Source of the DNA: Citreicoccus inhibens
GTDB taxonomy: Bacteria; Myxococcota; Myxococcia; Myxococcales; Myxococcaceae
Assembly: GCF_019039035.1 (NCBI RefSeq)
Contig: NZ_JAHNZT010000006.1
Coordinates: forward strand, 124,001 to 188,000
DNA: 64,000 bases
Direction: 5' to 3'
The notes beneath the pieces were generated by a model. The model was not told the DNA's origin and searched no databases. It saw nothing but the letters and a program-made list of their open reading frames with translations. A program made the translations under genes and the position numbers. Shown piece by piece: positions 1 through 9,580 of this stretch (position 1 is its first letter; each line of letters begins with the position of its first letter).

Positions 1-2
1 AC

Positions 3-725
3 GAGGCCTATTACTTCGCGCCCCAGGGCCAGACGAAAATCATGAACGAGGGGTGGGCCAGCTACTGGCACTCCACCATCATGACCCGGCGGGCCCTGCG
101 CGACGATGAAATCATCGACTACGCGGACCACCACTCGGGCACCATGGGCACGCGCCCCGGCGCCATCAATCCCTACAAGCTGGGCATCGAGCTGTGGCGG
201 GACATCGAGGACCGGTGGAACAAGGGCAAGTTCGGCAAGGAGTGGGACGAGTGCGATGACCTGCGCGCGCGCCACGCGTGGGACAAGAAGCTGGGCGCCG
301 GCCGCGAGAAGATTTTCGAGGTCCGCAAGCACTACAACGACATCACCTTCATCGACACGTTCCTCACGCCCGAGTTCGCGATGGAGCAGAAGCTCTTCGT
401 GTATGGGTTCAACGACAAGCGCAACTCGTGGGAGATCCTCAACCGCGAGTTCCGCAAGGTGAAGGCGAAGCTGCTCCAGGGCCTCACCAACTTCGGTCAG
501 CCCATCATCGAGGTGGTGGACGGCAACTTCGAGAACCGCGGCGAGATGCTCCTCGCGCACAAGCACGACGGGCAGGACCTCAAGGGCGACTACGCCCGCG
601 AGACGCTGCGAAACCTCCAATCGCTCTGGCGCCGGCCCGTGAACATCATCACGCGCTACGACGCCAAGGGCGCCATGCTGCGCTTCGACGGGCAGAACCA
701 CTCGGAGAAGAAGGTGGAGCTGTAG
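3..725 (+). CDS. spoVR: SpoVR family protein, C-terminal part (5' end outside window)
   Basis: The frame is open from the first complete codon of the window, so the true start lies upstream; about 240 C-terminal residues are present of a family usually near 500. The first residues contain the SpoVR hallmark stretch reading [19 protein letters not shown]. SpoVR proteins are cytoplasmic and act in spore cortex formation in Bacillus; in proteobacteria they usually sit behind the PrkA serine kinase and a YeaH-type VWA protein in a starvation-induced operon. In a myxobacterium a role in development or stress is likely. The upstream partners would lie outside the window. The molecular function of the family is not settled. 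Confidence 0.93.
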   Translation, partial: EAYYFAPQGQTKIMNEGWASYWHSTIMTRRALRDDEIIDYADHHSGTMGTRPGAINPYKLGIELWRDIEDRWNKGKFGKEWDECDDLRARHAWDKKLGAGREKIFEVRKHYNDITFIDTFLTPEFAMEQKLFVYGFNDKRNSWEILNREFRKVKAKLLQGLTNFGQPIIEVVDGNFENRGEMLLAHKHDGQDLKGDYARETLRNLQSLWRRPVNIITRYDAKGAMLRFDGQNHSEKKVEL

Positions 726-821
726 GCCCACCCGAAGCAGCCAGCCAGGCGGGCCTGGAAGGTTTCCCAGTCAGGAGTTGGGCGAGGGCGCGGGTGTCCA
801 CTACACTCGCGCCCCTTGCTC

Positions 822-2006
822 ATGAAGACCTCTGCCCTGCTCTGTCTGCTCGCCCTGCTGGTGGCCTCGTCCTCCGAAGCCGCCATCCGCTACGACATCA
901 AGAACCGGCGCATCCAGCCGAGGCAGACCCTGGCGGGCGCGCTGCATGAAGCGGCGCTGCCGGACGCGCAGGTGGAGGCCGTCATCGCGGCGCTCGAGGG
1001 CGTGTTCGACTTCCGCAAGTCCCGCGTGGGCGACCAGTTCCGCCTGGTGATGCGCGATGGCGAGCTGGACTTCTTCGACTACCGCCAGAGCACCGTGGAC
1101 GAGTGGCAGGTGCGCCGCGACGGCGAGAAGTACGTGGGCAGCAAGCGCTCCATCGAGGTGGAGAAGCAGGTGTCGCTCGTCGCGTTGGAGATCAACACGT
1201 CGCTGTACGAGGCGGCGTTGGAGGCGGGCGAGGACCCGGCCATCGGGCTGGTGCTGTCGGACGTGTTCGCGTGGGACATCGACTTCTACCGCGACGTGCG
1301 CAAGGGAGACACGGCGCGCGCCCTGGTGGAGAAGTTCGTCTCCAAGGGGCGCGTGCTGCGCTACGGCGAGGTGCTGGCGGCCACGTACGAGGGCGGGCTC
1401 GTGGGGAACAAGAAGGTGTTCCGCTACGTGACGCCGGACGGGCAGGCCAACTACTTCCAGGAGGACGGCGCGAGCGCGAAGAAGTCCTTCCTCAAGAGCC
1501 CCCTGAAGTACGCGCACGTCACCAGCGGCTACGGCTCACGCTTCCACCCGGTGCTCCAGTACGTGAAGAACCACAACGGGGTGGACTACGGCACGCCCAT
1601 TGGCACGCCGGTGTGGGCCGTGGCGGACGGCACCGTGGTGCAGGCGGGCAACGCGGGCGCGGCGGGCAACATGGTCGTCCTGCGCCACAGCAACGGCTTC
1701 GAGACGCAGTACATGCACCTGTCGGGCTTCGCCCAGGGCGTGCGCGCGGGCCTGCGCGTCTCCCAGAAGCAGGTGATTGCCTATTCGGGCAACACCGGCC
1801 GCTCCACCGGCCCGCACCTGCACTTCGGGCTCAAGCGCGGGGGCCAGTACACCAACCCGCTCACCCAGAAGTTCCCCCGCGCGGATCCGCTGCCCAAGGC
1901 CCAGCTGCCGGACTTCCTCGCCAAGACGCACGAGCTGGCGCAGCAGCTCCAGGCCGTCTCCGTGGCCGCGGTGGCCGGGCAGGCCCCCGCCCCCGCCGCC
2001 AAGTAG
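822..2006 (+). CDS. Secreted M23 (LytM-type) peptidoglycan endopeptidase
   Basis: The protein has 394 residues. The N-terminus is a signal peptide (MKTSALLCLLALLVASSSEA), so it acts in the periplasm or envelope. The first two thirds resemble the N-terminal domain of the large exported M23 hydrolases. The catalytic M23 domain occupies roughly residues 225-350 and holds both zinc motifs: HxxxD at H251/D255 (HNGVDYG) and HxH at H332/H334 (HLHFGL). M23 enzymes cut peptide cross-links in peptidoglycan. The ATG at 822 was chosen over the in-frame TTG at 816 because the signal peptide begins there. The last 25 residues are Ala/Pro rich. It may be used in wall remodelling, sporulation or predation; the sequence does not decide which. 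Confidence 0.9.
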   Translation: MKTSALLCLLALLVASSSEAAIRYDIKNRRIQPRQTLAGALHEAALPDAQVEAVIAALEGVFDFRKSRVGDQFRLVMRDGELDFFDYRQSTVDEWQVRRDGEKYVGSKRSIEVEKQVSLVALEINTSLYEAALEAGEDPAIGLVLSDVFAWDIDFYRDVRKGDTARALVEKFVSKGRVLRYGEVLAATYEGGLVGNKKVFRYVTPDGQANYFQEDGASAKKSFLKSPLKYAHVTSGYGSRFHPVLQYVKNHNGVDYGTPIGTPVWAVADGTVVQAGNAGAAGNMVVLRHSNGFETQYMHLSGFAQGVRAGLRVSQKQVIAYSGNTGRSTGPHLHFGLKRGGQYTNPLTQKFPRADPLPKAQLPDFLAKTHELAQQLQAVSVAAVAGQAPAPAAK

Positions 2007-2013
2007 CGCGCGG

Positions 2014-2598
2014 CTAGGTCCACTCAATCACGAAGTCGAACTCCGCCAGCCCCAGGGCCGTGCCCACCACCCGGCCCTCGCGCCCCAGCGCCGCCAGGGC
2101 CGCGGCCAGGATGCCCTCGTGCACCGGCAGGGGCAGCATGTCCCCGCGGAAGTGCAGGCGGATCCTCCGCTCGCCCAGCGGCTGGTAGTCCCGCTGCCCA
2201 TAGCTCACCGAGGTGGAGTACGCCGCGGGCGCGTTGCAGTAGATGCGCTTGGGGTCCGTCCCCTGGATGAGCCGCAGGAGCGTCTGCCCCACCGCGGACT
2301 CGAAGAAGCCCTTCGCGATGGCATCCCCGCACGCGCGCAAAGCCTCGTCGCGCGAGGGGTAGTGCGCCCGGAGCGTCTCCGCCGTGCCGTACAAGAGCCG
2401 CAGGAAGTCCACGACCGGGTACGAGAAGAAGTCCACCGGGGGCCGGGAGAACAGGAGCCCCCGCAGGCGGTCCGCCGCCTCCAGCCCTTGCTTGCGCTCC
2501 ACCAGCGCGAGCACCGCCGAGAAGCTCAGGCCCCGGACCGTATCCCCCGGCCGGGACATGGCGATCCGCTGCTCCAAGTCACTGTCAAGGCGCGCCAT
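2014..2598 (-). CDS. TIGR02265/DUF2378 family protein (myxobacterial paralogous family)
   Basis: The protein has 194 residues with no signal peptide or membrane segment. It resembles the family of roughly 180-200-residue proteins that occurs in many copies in Myxococcus and its relatives and almost nowhere else (TIGR02265). Typical features are the FFxYPVVDFLRLLY stretch near residue 60, a central RDEALRACG segment, a GQTLLRL helix, and a C-terminal half rich in small residues ending in FDFVIEW. No catalytic motif is visible and the biochemical role is unknown. It is divergent from glgP across 261 bp that must hold promoters for both genes. It ends 7 bp from the convergent M23 gene. Confidence 0.85.
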   Translation of the reverse strand: MARLDSDLEQRIAMSRPGDTVRGLSFSAVLALVERKQGLEAADRLRGLLFSRPPVDFFSYPVVDFLRLLYGTAETLRAHYPSRDEALRACGDAIAKGFFESAVGQTLLRLIQGTDPKRIYCNAPAAYSTSVSYGQRDYQPLGERRIRLHFRGDMLPLPVHEGILAAALAALGREGRVVGTALGLAEFDFVIEWT

Positions 2599-2859
2599 GA
2601 TGGCGCGTTCTACTCCAATTCCAGCTTCAAACGACTCCTCACATTAACCGGAGAAGACGCACCTACTGGGCCAGCGGGTACGCACCGCGTCACGAAGTCC
2701 CGGGAGCCCCCTTGCCCCTGGGTTGTCCGAGTGAGCAGTCCCGGCGGGGCGCCCACGCTTTCCCATGCCAGGGGTGTGCGGGCACGGTAGCCTCGCGGGC
2801 CGCGCGGACCCAGGCGTCCGCGGCCCGTCCACCCTCCTGGCCCCCGAGACACTCGAACC

Positions 2860-5367
2860 ATGGCCCCTCCCGCCTCCGTCCCCCCCGCGCAGTCCCCGTC
2901 CTCGCCGGTGGGCCCCCCCGAAGACAGCGGCCGCACCGGGCTGGACGCCGCGAGCGTGCGCCGAGGCTTCCTGGAGCATGTGCGCTACTCGCGCGGGAAG
3001 AATCCGGAGACAGCCACGCCGCATGACCGCTTCATGGCGCTGTCGTTGGCGGTGCGAGACCGGCTGACGGACCGGTGGGTGAAGACGGCGCGCGCGTACT
3101 ACGAGCAGGACGTCAAGCGCGCCTATTACCTCTCCGCCGAGTACCTGTTGGGCCGCGCGCTGGGGAACAACCTGCTGAACCTGGGCATGTACGAGGCCGC
3201 GGCCGAGGCCATGCGCGAGGTGGGCACGGACCTGACGGATTTGTTGGAGATGGAGCCGGACGCGGGCCTGGGCAACGGCGGTCTGGGGCGACTGGCGGCG
3301 TGCTTCCTGGATTCGCTGGCGACGCTCGGCTACCCCGGCATGGGGTACGGCATCCGCTACGAGTTCGGCATCTTCACGCAAGACATCGTGGACGGCTACC
3401 AGGTGGAGCGCGCCGACGAGTGGCTGAAGTTCGGCAACCCGTGGGAAATCGTCCGGCCGGAGAAGGCCGTGCCGGTGCGCTTCTTCGGGCGCGTGGAGCA
3501 CCAGCAGGGCCCGGATGGCCGGCCCGTGGCGCGGTGGGTGGGCGGCAAGACTGTCATTGGCGTCCCGTACGACACGCCCATCGCGGGCTACGGCAACAAC
3601 ACCGTCAACACGCTGCGGCTGTGGCAGGCCCGGGCCAGCGAGGAGTTCGACCTCCTCTTGTTCAACGCGGGCGACTACGAGCGCTCGGTGGTGGAGAAGA
3701 ACGACTCGGAGGTCATCTCCAAGGTCCTCTACCCCAACGACGCGTTCCAGGCCGGCAAGGAGCTGCGCCTCAAGCAGCAGTACTTCTTCGTGGCGTGCTC
3801 CATCGCGGACATCGTCCGGCGCTACCTGAAGAACCACTCGGACTTCAGGGACTTCCCCAACAAGGTGGCCATCCAGCTCAATGACACGCACCCGGCCATT
3901 GGCGTGGCCGAGCTGATGCGCGTGCTGGTGGATGAGAAGCGCCTGACGTGGGACGAGGCGTGGGACATCACCCAGGCGGTGTTTGGCTACACCAACCACA
4001 CGCTCCTGGCCGAGGCGATGGAGAAGTGGCCGGCGACGCTGTTCGAGCGGCTGCTGCCCCGGCACCTGGAGCTCATCTACGAAATCAACCAGCGCTTCCT
4101 CAGGCAGGTGCAGATCCGCTACCCGTACGACGTGGAGAAGCTGCGGCGGATGAGCCTGGTGGAGGAAGGGCCGGAGAAGAAGATTCGCATGGCCCACCTC
4201 GCGGTGGTGGGCAGCCACAGCATCAACGGCGTGGCCGCGCTGCACACGGACCTCCTGCGCCGGGACGTGCTGCCGGACTTCGCGTCCATGTTCCCCGAGC
4301 GCTTCAACAACAAGACGAACGGCGTGACGCCGCGCCGCTGGCTGGCGTGGTGCAACCCGCGTCTGTCCAAGCTCATCACCAGCCGCATCGGCGATGGGTG
4401 GACCTGCGACCTGGATCAGCTGCGCAAGCTGGAGCCGCACGCCGAGGACCCGGCGTTCCGCGAGGCCTTCCGCGCCGTCAAGCGCGCCAACAAGGAGGAG
4501 CTGGCCCGGCACGTGCGTGACCTGCGCTGGGTGCAGCTCAATCCAGACGCCATCTTCGATGTGCAGATCAAACGCCTGCACGAGTACAAGCGCCAGCTCC
4601 TGGACGCGGTGCACATCGTCGCGCTGTGGATGAAGGCGCGCCGCGACCCGTCCTCCATCGTCCATCCGCGCGCGTTCATCTTCGGGGCCAAGGCGGCCCC
4701 GGGATACCACCTGGCCAAGCTGACCATCCGCCTCATCAACGGCATCGCCGAGGTGGTCAACAGCGACGCGGGCACCACTGGGTTGCAGGTGATGTTCCTC
4801 CCCAACTACCGCGTGAGCCTCGCCGAGCGCATCATCCCGGCCGCGGACGTGTCCGAGCAGATCTCCACCGCGGGCATGGAGGCGTCCGGCACCGGCAACA
4901 TGAAGCTGATGCTCAACGGCGCGCTGACGCTGGGCACGCTGGACGGCGCCAACGTGGAGATCCGCGACGCGGTGGGCGACAAGAACTTCTTCCTCTTCGG
5001 CCTCACGGCGGACGAGGTCATCGCGCGCAAGAAGGCGGGCTACCGGCCGCGCGACGAGTATCAGGCGAACCTGGAGCTGCGCGAGGCGCTGGACCTCATC
5101 TCCACCGGCTTCTTCTCGCCGGAGGACAAGAACCTGTTCCGCCCGCTGGTGGACAGCCTGCTCGAGGAGGACCGCTACCTGGTGCTGGCGGACTTCGGCG
5201 CGTACATGGCCAAGCAGGAGGAGGTCGTCCGCGCGTATCAGGACGCGGATGGGTGGACGCGCAAGTGCATCATCAACGTCGCGCGCGCGGGCATCTTCTC
5301 CTCCGACCGCACCATCCACCAGTACGCCCAGGACATCTGGCGCGTGCGCAAGACGCAGGTGGAGTAG
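2860..5367 (+). CDS. glgP: Glycogen/starch/alpha-glucan phosphorylase
   Basis: The protein has 835 residues, the full length for bacterial GT35 phosphorylases. It releases glucose-1-phosphate from alpha-1,4-glucan using phosphate and pyridoxal phosphate (PLP). The PLP-binding lysine is K682 in GTGNMKLMLNGALTLGT. Other family landmarks are AYYLSAEYLLGRAL near residue 90, GNGGLGRLAACFLDS near 130, and KTNGVTPRRWL near 485. The first 35 residues are Pro/Ser rich and look unstructured; regulatory serine phosphorylation as in muscle enzyme is not suggested. Glycogen and trehalose turnover accompany myxobacterial development, so a role in mobilising storage glucan is plausible. It converges on the M3 peptidase gene with a strong hairpin between them. 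Confidence 0.97.
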   Translation: MAPPASVPPAQSPSSPVGPPEDSGRTGLDAASVRRGFLEHVRYSRGKNPETATPHDRFMALSLAVRDRLTDRWVKTARAYYEQDVKRAYYLSAEYLLGRALGNNLLNLGMYEAAAEAMREVGTDLTDLLEMEPDAGLGNGGLGRLAACFLDSLATLGYPGMGYGIRYEFGIFTQDIVDGYQVERADEWLKFGNPWEIVRPEKAVPVRFFGRVEHQQGPDGRPVARWVGGKTVIGVPYDTPIAGYGNNTVNTLRLWQARASEEFDLLLFNAGDYERSVVEKNDSEVISKVLYPNDAFQAGKELRLKQQYFFVACSIADIVRRYLKNHSDFRDFPNKVAIQLNDTHPAIGVAELMRVLVDEKRLTWDEAWDITQAVFGYTNHTLLAEAMEKWPATLFERLLPRHLELIYEINQRFLRQVQIRYPYDVEKLRRMSLVEEGPEKKIRMAHLAVVGSHSINGVAALHTDLLRRDVLPDFASMFPERFNNKTNGVTPRRWLAWCNPRLSKLITSRIGDGWTCDLDQLRKLEPHAEDPAFREAFRAVKRANKEELARHVRDLRWVQLNPDAIFDVQIKRLHEYKRQLLDAVHIVALWMKARRDPSSIVHPRAFIFGAKAAPGYHLAKLTIRLINGIAEVVNSDAGTTGLQVMFLPNYRVSLAERIIPAADVSEQISTAGMEASGTGNMKLMLNGALTLGTLDGANVEIRDAVGDKNFFLFGLTADEVIARKKAGYRPRDEYQANLELREALDLISTGFFSPEDKNLFRPLVDSLLEEDRYLVLADFGAYMAKQEEVVRAYQDADGWTRKCIINVARAGIFSSDRTIHQYAQDIWRVRKTQVE

Positions 5368-5385
5368 TCCTGCACGAAGCGAGGC

Positions 5386-5410
5386 GGGGCGCCCGAGCAT
5401 CGGGCGCCCC
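5386..5410. terminator. Bidirectional terminator hairpin between glgP and the M3 peptidase gene
   Basis: A perfect 11-bp inverted repeat (ggggcgcccga / tcgggcgcccc) with a 3-nt gca loop lies 18 nt after the glgP stop and 12 nt from the M3 peptidase stop. There is no T-run on either side. Its placement between convergent stops supports a terminator or mRNA 3'-end-protecting role for both genes. Confidence 0.75.
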
Positions 5411-5422
5411 ACCCGCGTGGAA

Positions 5423-7375
5423 TCACGCCGCCTTGTTCAACCACGCCTCGTAGGCACGGAAGTCGTAGTCGCGCCCGAGGAAGCGGTGCACGAGGTGCGC
5501 GGCGTCATCCGAGCCCCCCGGCTCCAGCACCGCGCGGCGGTACGACTGCGCGGGCTCGGGGTTGAGCAGGCCCTTCTTCTCGAAGACGGTGAAGAGGTCC
5601 TTCGCGATGACGAGCGACCACATGTACGTGTAGTAGTTGGACGAGTACCCATCCAGGTGCCCGAAGGAGAGGTGGAAGTACGTGCCCTCCTGGTACGGGA
5701 ACGGGATGAACTGCGACTGGAGCTCGCGCACGAGCGCGGTGGGGTCCAGGTGGGTGGGGTCGCGGCGGTACAGCTCCAGGCTGAGCTTCGCGTAGAACAT
5801 CTGCTGCCGCACGAAGAGGCCCTTGCCGAACTCGTCCGCGCGGTTCATCCGCGCCACCAGCTCCGCGGGCAGCGGCTCGTTCGTCTGGAAGTGGCGGGCG
5901 AACGTCTGGAGGCACGTGGCATCCCGGCCCCACTCCTCCAGCATCTGCGACGGCGCCTCCACGAAGTCCCACTCGGTCCGCACGCCCGACACCCCGGCCC
6001 AGCGCGTGTGGCCGCCGAAGATGTGGTGCAGCAGGTGGCCGAACTCGTGGAAGAACGTCACCACGTCGCTGTGCTGCATGAGCGCGGGCTCGGCGCCGGG
6101 CTTCGGGAAGTTGCAGATGAGCGCGCCCTCCGGCAGCCGGTGCCCGGCCTTGCCGCTGGTGAGGACGAACTGGGCCGCGTGCTTGAACTTGTCCGCGCGC
6201 GGATGCATGTCCAGGAAGAAGCGCCCGCGCAGCGTGCTCCCCTCGTACACGTCATACGCCTCCACGTCCGGGTGCCACACGGCCGCGTCGGGGACGTGAC
6301 GGTACGTCACGCCGAACAGGCGCGCGGTGAGGTCCAGCACGCCCTGCTTCACCCGCGTGTACTCGAAGTAGGGACGGACCGATTGCGAGTCGAAGGCGTA
6401 CTGCTCGGCCTTCACGCGGTCATCGAGATAGCCCGAGTCCCACGGGTCCACGCGCGCGGCGCCGGGCTCGTCCTGACGCTTGCGGGCCAGCAGCTGCTGG
6501 TAGTCGCGGCCCATGCGCGCCTCGGAGGCCTGGGCGATCTTCTGGATGAAGTCCGAGGCGGCCTCCGCGCTGCGGACCATCTTGTCCTCGGTGGCGTAAG
6601 CCGCCCAGGACGCGTAGCCCAGGAGCGTGGCCAGCTCGTGGCGGCGCGACACCAGCTTGTTGAGCACGTCCACGTTGGCCGGATGGCCGCGCTGGCGGTT
6701 GGCGCGCCAGAGCTGCTCACGCGCCTTCCCGTCGCGCGCGTAGGTCATGAAGGGGATGAGGTCCGGGTAGTCCGTGGTGATGCGCACCTTCCCGTTGGCC
6801 CCGGGGGCGTGGGCCCGCACGTAGTCCTCGGGCAGGCCGCCCAGCGCCTCGGGCAGCAGCTCCACCGAGCGGGTGTCCTGGCTGATGTTGCGGCTGAAGT
6901 CCTGGCCAATGCGGACCAGCTCCTCCTGGAGCGCCTTCACGCGAGCGCGCGTCGGCTCGTCTCGGTCCACGCCCGCGCGGCGGAAGTCGCGCAGCACCTT
7001 CTCCATCCACTTGCGCGTGGCGGCGTCCTCGCGGGAGAGGTCCAGCGCGGCGAGGACGTCGTAGATGCCCCGGTCCATGCGGATGTCGTTGGCGAGCGTC
7101 TCGATGGCCTGCTCGGCGGCCTCGGCGGCCTCACGCAGCTCGGCCTTCGGGTGCGCATGACGGACGACGCTGGCGCGCGCGGAGGCGTCATCCAGGGCCG
7201 CGCCGGCCTCGTCGAGCGTCTCCAGGGCCTGACGCGTGTCGCGCGGGAGCGGCATGGACTTGAGGCGCTCGATGCCGGCGCGGGCGGCGGCCATGGCGTC
7301 CTCGCACGCGCGACGGAATTCATCCGGCGGGCACGTGACGTAGCGGCCTGCGACGGGGGTGAGGGACTCGGACAC
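5423..7375 (-). CDS. M3 family metallo-oligopeptidase (thimet oligopeptidase/Dcp-like)
   Basis: The protein has 650 residues. The zinc motif HEFGH is at H443-H447 within FFHEFGHLLHHIFGG, and the third ligand Glu lies about 28 residues on, in VEAPSQMLEEW. This is the M3 arrangement. M3 enzymes cut short peptides of under about 20 residues inside their enclosed channel; most are cytoplasmic. No signal peptide is visible, which favours cytosolic peptide recycling. The start is GTG at 7375, supported by AGGAG about 8 nt upstream; no closer ATG fits. It is transcribed alone, facing away from the metal-efflux unit and converging on glgP. Confidence 0.93.
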   Translation of the reverse strand: MSESLTPVAGRYVTCPPDEFRRACEDAMAAARAGIERLKSMPLPRDTRQALETLDEAGAALDDASARASVVRHAHPKAELREAAEAAEQAIETLANDIRMDRGIYDVLAALDLSREDAATRKWMEKVLRDFRRAGVDRDEPTRARVKALQEELVRIGQDFSRNISQDTRSVELLPEALGGLPEDYVRAHAPGANGKVRITTDYPDLIPFMTYARDGKAREQLWRANRQRGHPANVDVLNKLVSRRHELATLLGYASWAAYATEDKMVRSAEAASDFIQKIAQASEARMGRDYQQLLARKRQDEPGAARVDPWDSGYLDDRVKAEQYAFDSQSVRPYFEYTRVKQGVLDLTARLFGVTYRHVPDAAVWHPDVEAYDVYEGSTLRGRFFLDMHPRADKFKHAAQFVLTSGKAGHRLPEGALICNFPKPGAEPALMQHSDVVTFFHEFGHLLHHIFGGHTRWAGVSGVRTEWDFVEAPSQMLEEWGRDATCLQTFARHFQTNEPLPAELVARMNRADEFGKGLFVRQQMFYAKLSLELYRRDPTHLDPTALVRELQSQFIPFPYQEGTYFHLSFGHLDGYSSNYYTYMWSLVIAKDLFTVFEKKGLLNPEPAQSYRRAVLEPGGSDDAAHLVHRFLGRDYDFRAYEAWLNKAA

Positions 7376-7523
7376 GGGGAGGCTCCTGGGCCTGGGGAAA
7401 GAGGACCGCGAAGGTAATGCGCCCGCGTCGCCAGGGCATCAGGGACGTGAGCCAGAACGCACGAGGTGCCGCCCAGCGAACGCCCCGCGTGCCCTCCTGG
7501 GGCCCAGGACTCCCGAGGCGACC

Positions 7524-7556
7524 AGGGCCGCCCCGGGGTGCGTTCCGGAGCGGCCC
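7524..7556 (-). repeat. 33-bp hairpin repeat, copy A (3' of the P-type ATPase gene)
   Basis: A 33-bp element identical to one at 10324-10356. The arms gggccgc/gcggccc continue past one C-A mismatch into ccgg/ccgg and enclose an 8-nt loop. It lies 40 bp past the ATPase stop, in that gene's direction. Nearby bases on the right side (a cgatgcgagt-like stretch) also resemble copy B. It probably acts as a terminator or 3' stabiliser and belongs to a dispersed repeat family. Confidence 0.7.
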
Positions 7557-7596
7557 TGTTCTCGATGCGAGTGTCTCAGAGGGGGAACGAAGGGCC

Positions 7597-9567
7597 CTAC
7601 CCACCGACCGGGGCGCCTTGCTTCTCGCGTCCCCGTGGCAACAGGCGCGTGGAGTTGAGGATGAAAGCGAGCTCCGAGGAGACATGGATGAAGGCAGCGA
7701 CGAGCGGATTGAGCAGCCCCAGGCTCGCGAGCAGAATGCCCGCCGAGTCCACGAGCAGCGTGCCCCAGAAGTTCTGCATGATGATGGCGCGGCATCTGCG
7801 GGCCACGGTAAGCGCGTCCACCAAGACGAGCAGGTCATCGCCCAACAGCAGCACTCCCGCGCTCTCACGGGCCACGTCCGTTCCGCCGCCCATCGCAATG
7901 CCGACATGGGCCTCCGCCAGCGCGGGCGCGTCGTTGATGCCATCGCCCACCATCGCCACTCGGCGCCCTGCCGCGCGCAGCCCACGCACCCGAGCGAGCT
8001 TGTCCTCGGGGAGCAGCTCCCCACACACTTCATCCACTCCGAGCTGACGCCCCACGGTGTCCGCGACCGCGGAGGCGTCTCCGGTCAAGAGGACCGTCCG
8101 GAGCCCCAGCTGCTTCAGCACGGACACCGCACGAGGAGCCTCGGGCCGCAGCACGTCCGCGAGGTGCAGCGCGCCCAGCAATCTCCCTCCGCGCGCGACG
8201 ACGACCTCCGAGAGATGCGCCGGCAAGGACGGCAGCGCCGCCACGCCGATACCTGACTCCGTCAGGAAGGCGCGAGTGCCCACCCGGACCTCCTCTCCCG
8301 TGGGCGCGCGACACGCGATGCCCGCCCCCGGCACATAGCGGAACTCCGTCGGATACTCCGCGCTCAGGGCGAGGCGCTGTGCCCTCTCCAGGATGGCCCT
8401 CGCCAAGGGATGTTCACTCGGCCGCTCAGCGAGCGCCGCCGCCCCCAGAACCGAGGCCTCGCTCACCCCATCGACCATGACGACGGAGACGACCTCGGGC
8501 TGCCCCAGCGTCAGGGTGCCCGTCTTGTCCAGCACGACCGTGTCGATCTGGCCCAGCGCTTCGAGGTGTGCGCCACCTTTGACAATCGCGCCTCGCGCGG
8601 CGGCGCGCCCAATCGCGCCGAGGATGGCGAGCGGCGTGCCTGCCGCGATGCCACACGCGCCCGCCACGATGACCACTGAAATCGTCGCCCGTGCATCGCG
8701 GGTGATGAGCCAGGTGAGCGCGGCGGCGCCCAACGCGAAATAGACCAGGTAGCCGGCGAGCCGATCCGCGATGCGCTGAATCGGGGCGCGACTCTCCTCC
8801 GCATGCTCTACCGCTTCGATGATGCGGCCGAAGGCCGTATCCCGACCGACTCGCTCCGTCCGCACCTGCAGGGTGCCCGTTTGATTGATGGACCCCGCAT
8901 AGACCTGCGCCCCTGGGACCTTTTCCGCCGGAAGGGACTCACCGGTGATACTCGACTGATCCACGAACGAGTGGCCGCCGCACACCACTCCGTCCACGGG
9001 CAACCGCGAACCGGGGCGCACCAGCACCACGTCTCCGGCCTGCACCTCGCCGATGCGAACCGCGACCGTAGCGCCGTCGCGCGCAATGGCCGCCTCCTGC
9101 GGCATGAGCCCCAAGAGGTGCTCAATCGCATGACGCCCGCGAGACACCGTGAGGTGCTCGAGGACCTCCGCCACCAGGACGAAGAGCACGATGACGCACG
9201 CCGTGAAGGCCTCCCCAATGGCCAGGGCCGCGCCAATGGCGATGGTCATCGACAGCTCCATCGTCATGCGGCGCTTGAGGAGCGAACCCAGCGCCTCGCG
9301 ATAGATGGGGTAGCCCCCGAGCACGGCCGCGGCGAGCGCCACCACGTCAACGCGAGCGACGGGGCGCCAAAGCCCCACTCCACTCACCAGTGCCGCGAGC
9401 GCGACGAGGCCAATGCGCACCCACTCCGCCATCTCGGCCCCATGCGCATGCGCCTCATGGTCGTGCTCAGGGTCCGGGGGCAACGAGGGGCCGTGCCCCA
9501 CGGAGCCATCAGGACGCGCCTCAGGTTGACGGTCGAGTGGAGAGAGCGAATCGGAAGGCTTCGACAT
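7597..9567 (-). CDS. Heavy-metal-transporting P1B-type ATPase with non-canonical metal site
   Basis: The protein has about 656 residues. It is an inner-membrane pump, probably exporting a transition-metal ion. All cytosolic landmarks are present: actuator TGES, phosphorylation motif DKTGTLT (about residue 345), the P1B-specific HP dipeptide in SEHPLA, and the hinge GDGINDAPAL. The N-terminus carries a His-rich tract (EHDHEAHAHG) instead of a ferredoxin-like metal-binding domain. At the membrane site where Cu and Zn pumps have CPC, SPC or APC, this protein reads GAC (about residues 303-305, within GACGIAAGTPLA), so the usual proline is absent. It lies 13 bp behind an RcnR-like sensor gene on the same strand. 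The start is ATG at 9567; GTG at 9570 is possible. Ni or Co as substrate is inferred from the sensor only. Confidence 0.93.
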   Translation of the reverse strand: MSKPSDSLSPLDRQPEARPDGSVGHGPSLPPDPEHDHEAHAHGAEMAEWVRIGLVALAALVSGVGLWRPVARVDVVALAAAVLGGYPIYREALGSLLKRRMTMELSMTIAIGAALAIGEAFTACVIVLFVLVAEVLEHLTVSRGRHAIEHLLGLMPQEAAIARDGATVAVRIGEVQAGDVVLVRPGSRLPVDGVVCGGHSFVDQSSITGESLPAEKVPGAQVYAGSINQTGTLQVRTERVGRDTAFGRIIEAVEHAEESRAPIQRIADRLAGYLVYFALGAAALTWLITRDARATISVVIVAGACGIAAGTPLAILGAIGRAAARGAIVKGGAHLEALGQIDTVVLDKTGTLTLGQPEVVSVVMVDGVSEASVLGAAALAERPSEHPLARAILERAQRLALSAEYPTEFRYVPGAGIACRAPTGEEVRVGTRAFLTESGIGVAALPSLPAHLSEVVVARGGRLLGALHLADVLRPEAPRAVSVLKQLGLRTVLLTGDASAVADTVGRQLGVDEVCGELLPEDKLARVRGLRAAGRRVAMVGDGINDAPALAEAHVGIAMGGGTDVARESAGVLLLGDDLLVLVDALTVARRCRAIIMQNFWGTLLVDSAGILLASLGLLNPLVAAFIHVSSELAFILNSTRLLPRGREKQGAPVGG

Positions 9568-9580
9568 CACAGCGGCGCCT

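Noticed and set aside
2644-5412. Minus-strand frame of 922 codons opposite glgP
   Set aside because: Antisense artefact of the glgP codon bias; the composition is Arg/His/Val-rich and no motif is present.
5249-7417. Plus-strand frame of 722 codons opposite the M3 peptidase
   Set aside because: Antisense artefact; the opposite strand carries the HEFGH zinc site and full-length M3 protein.
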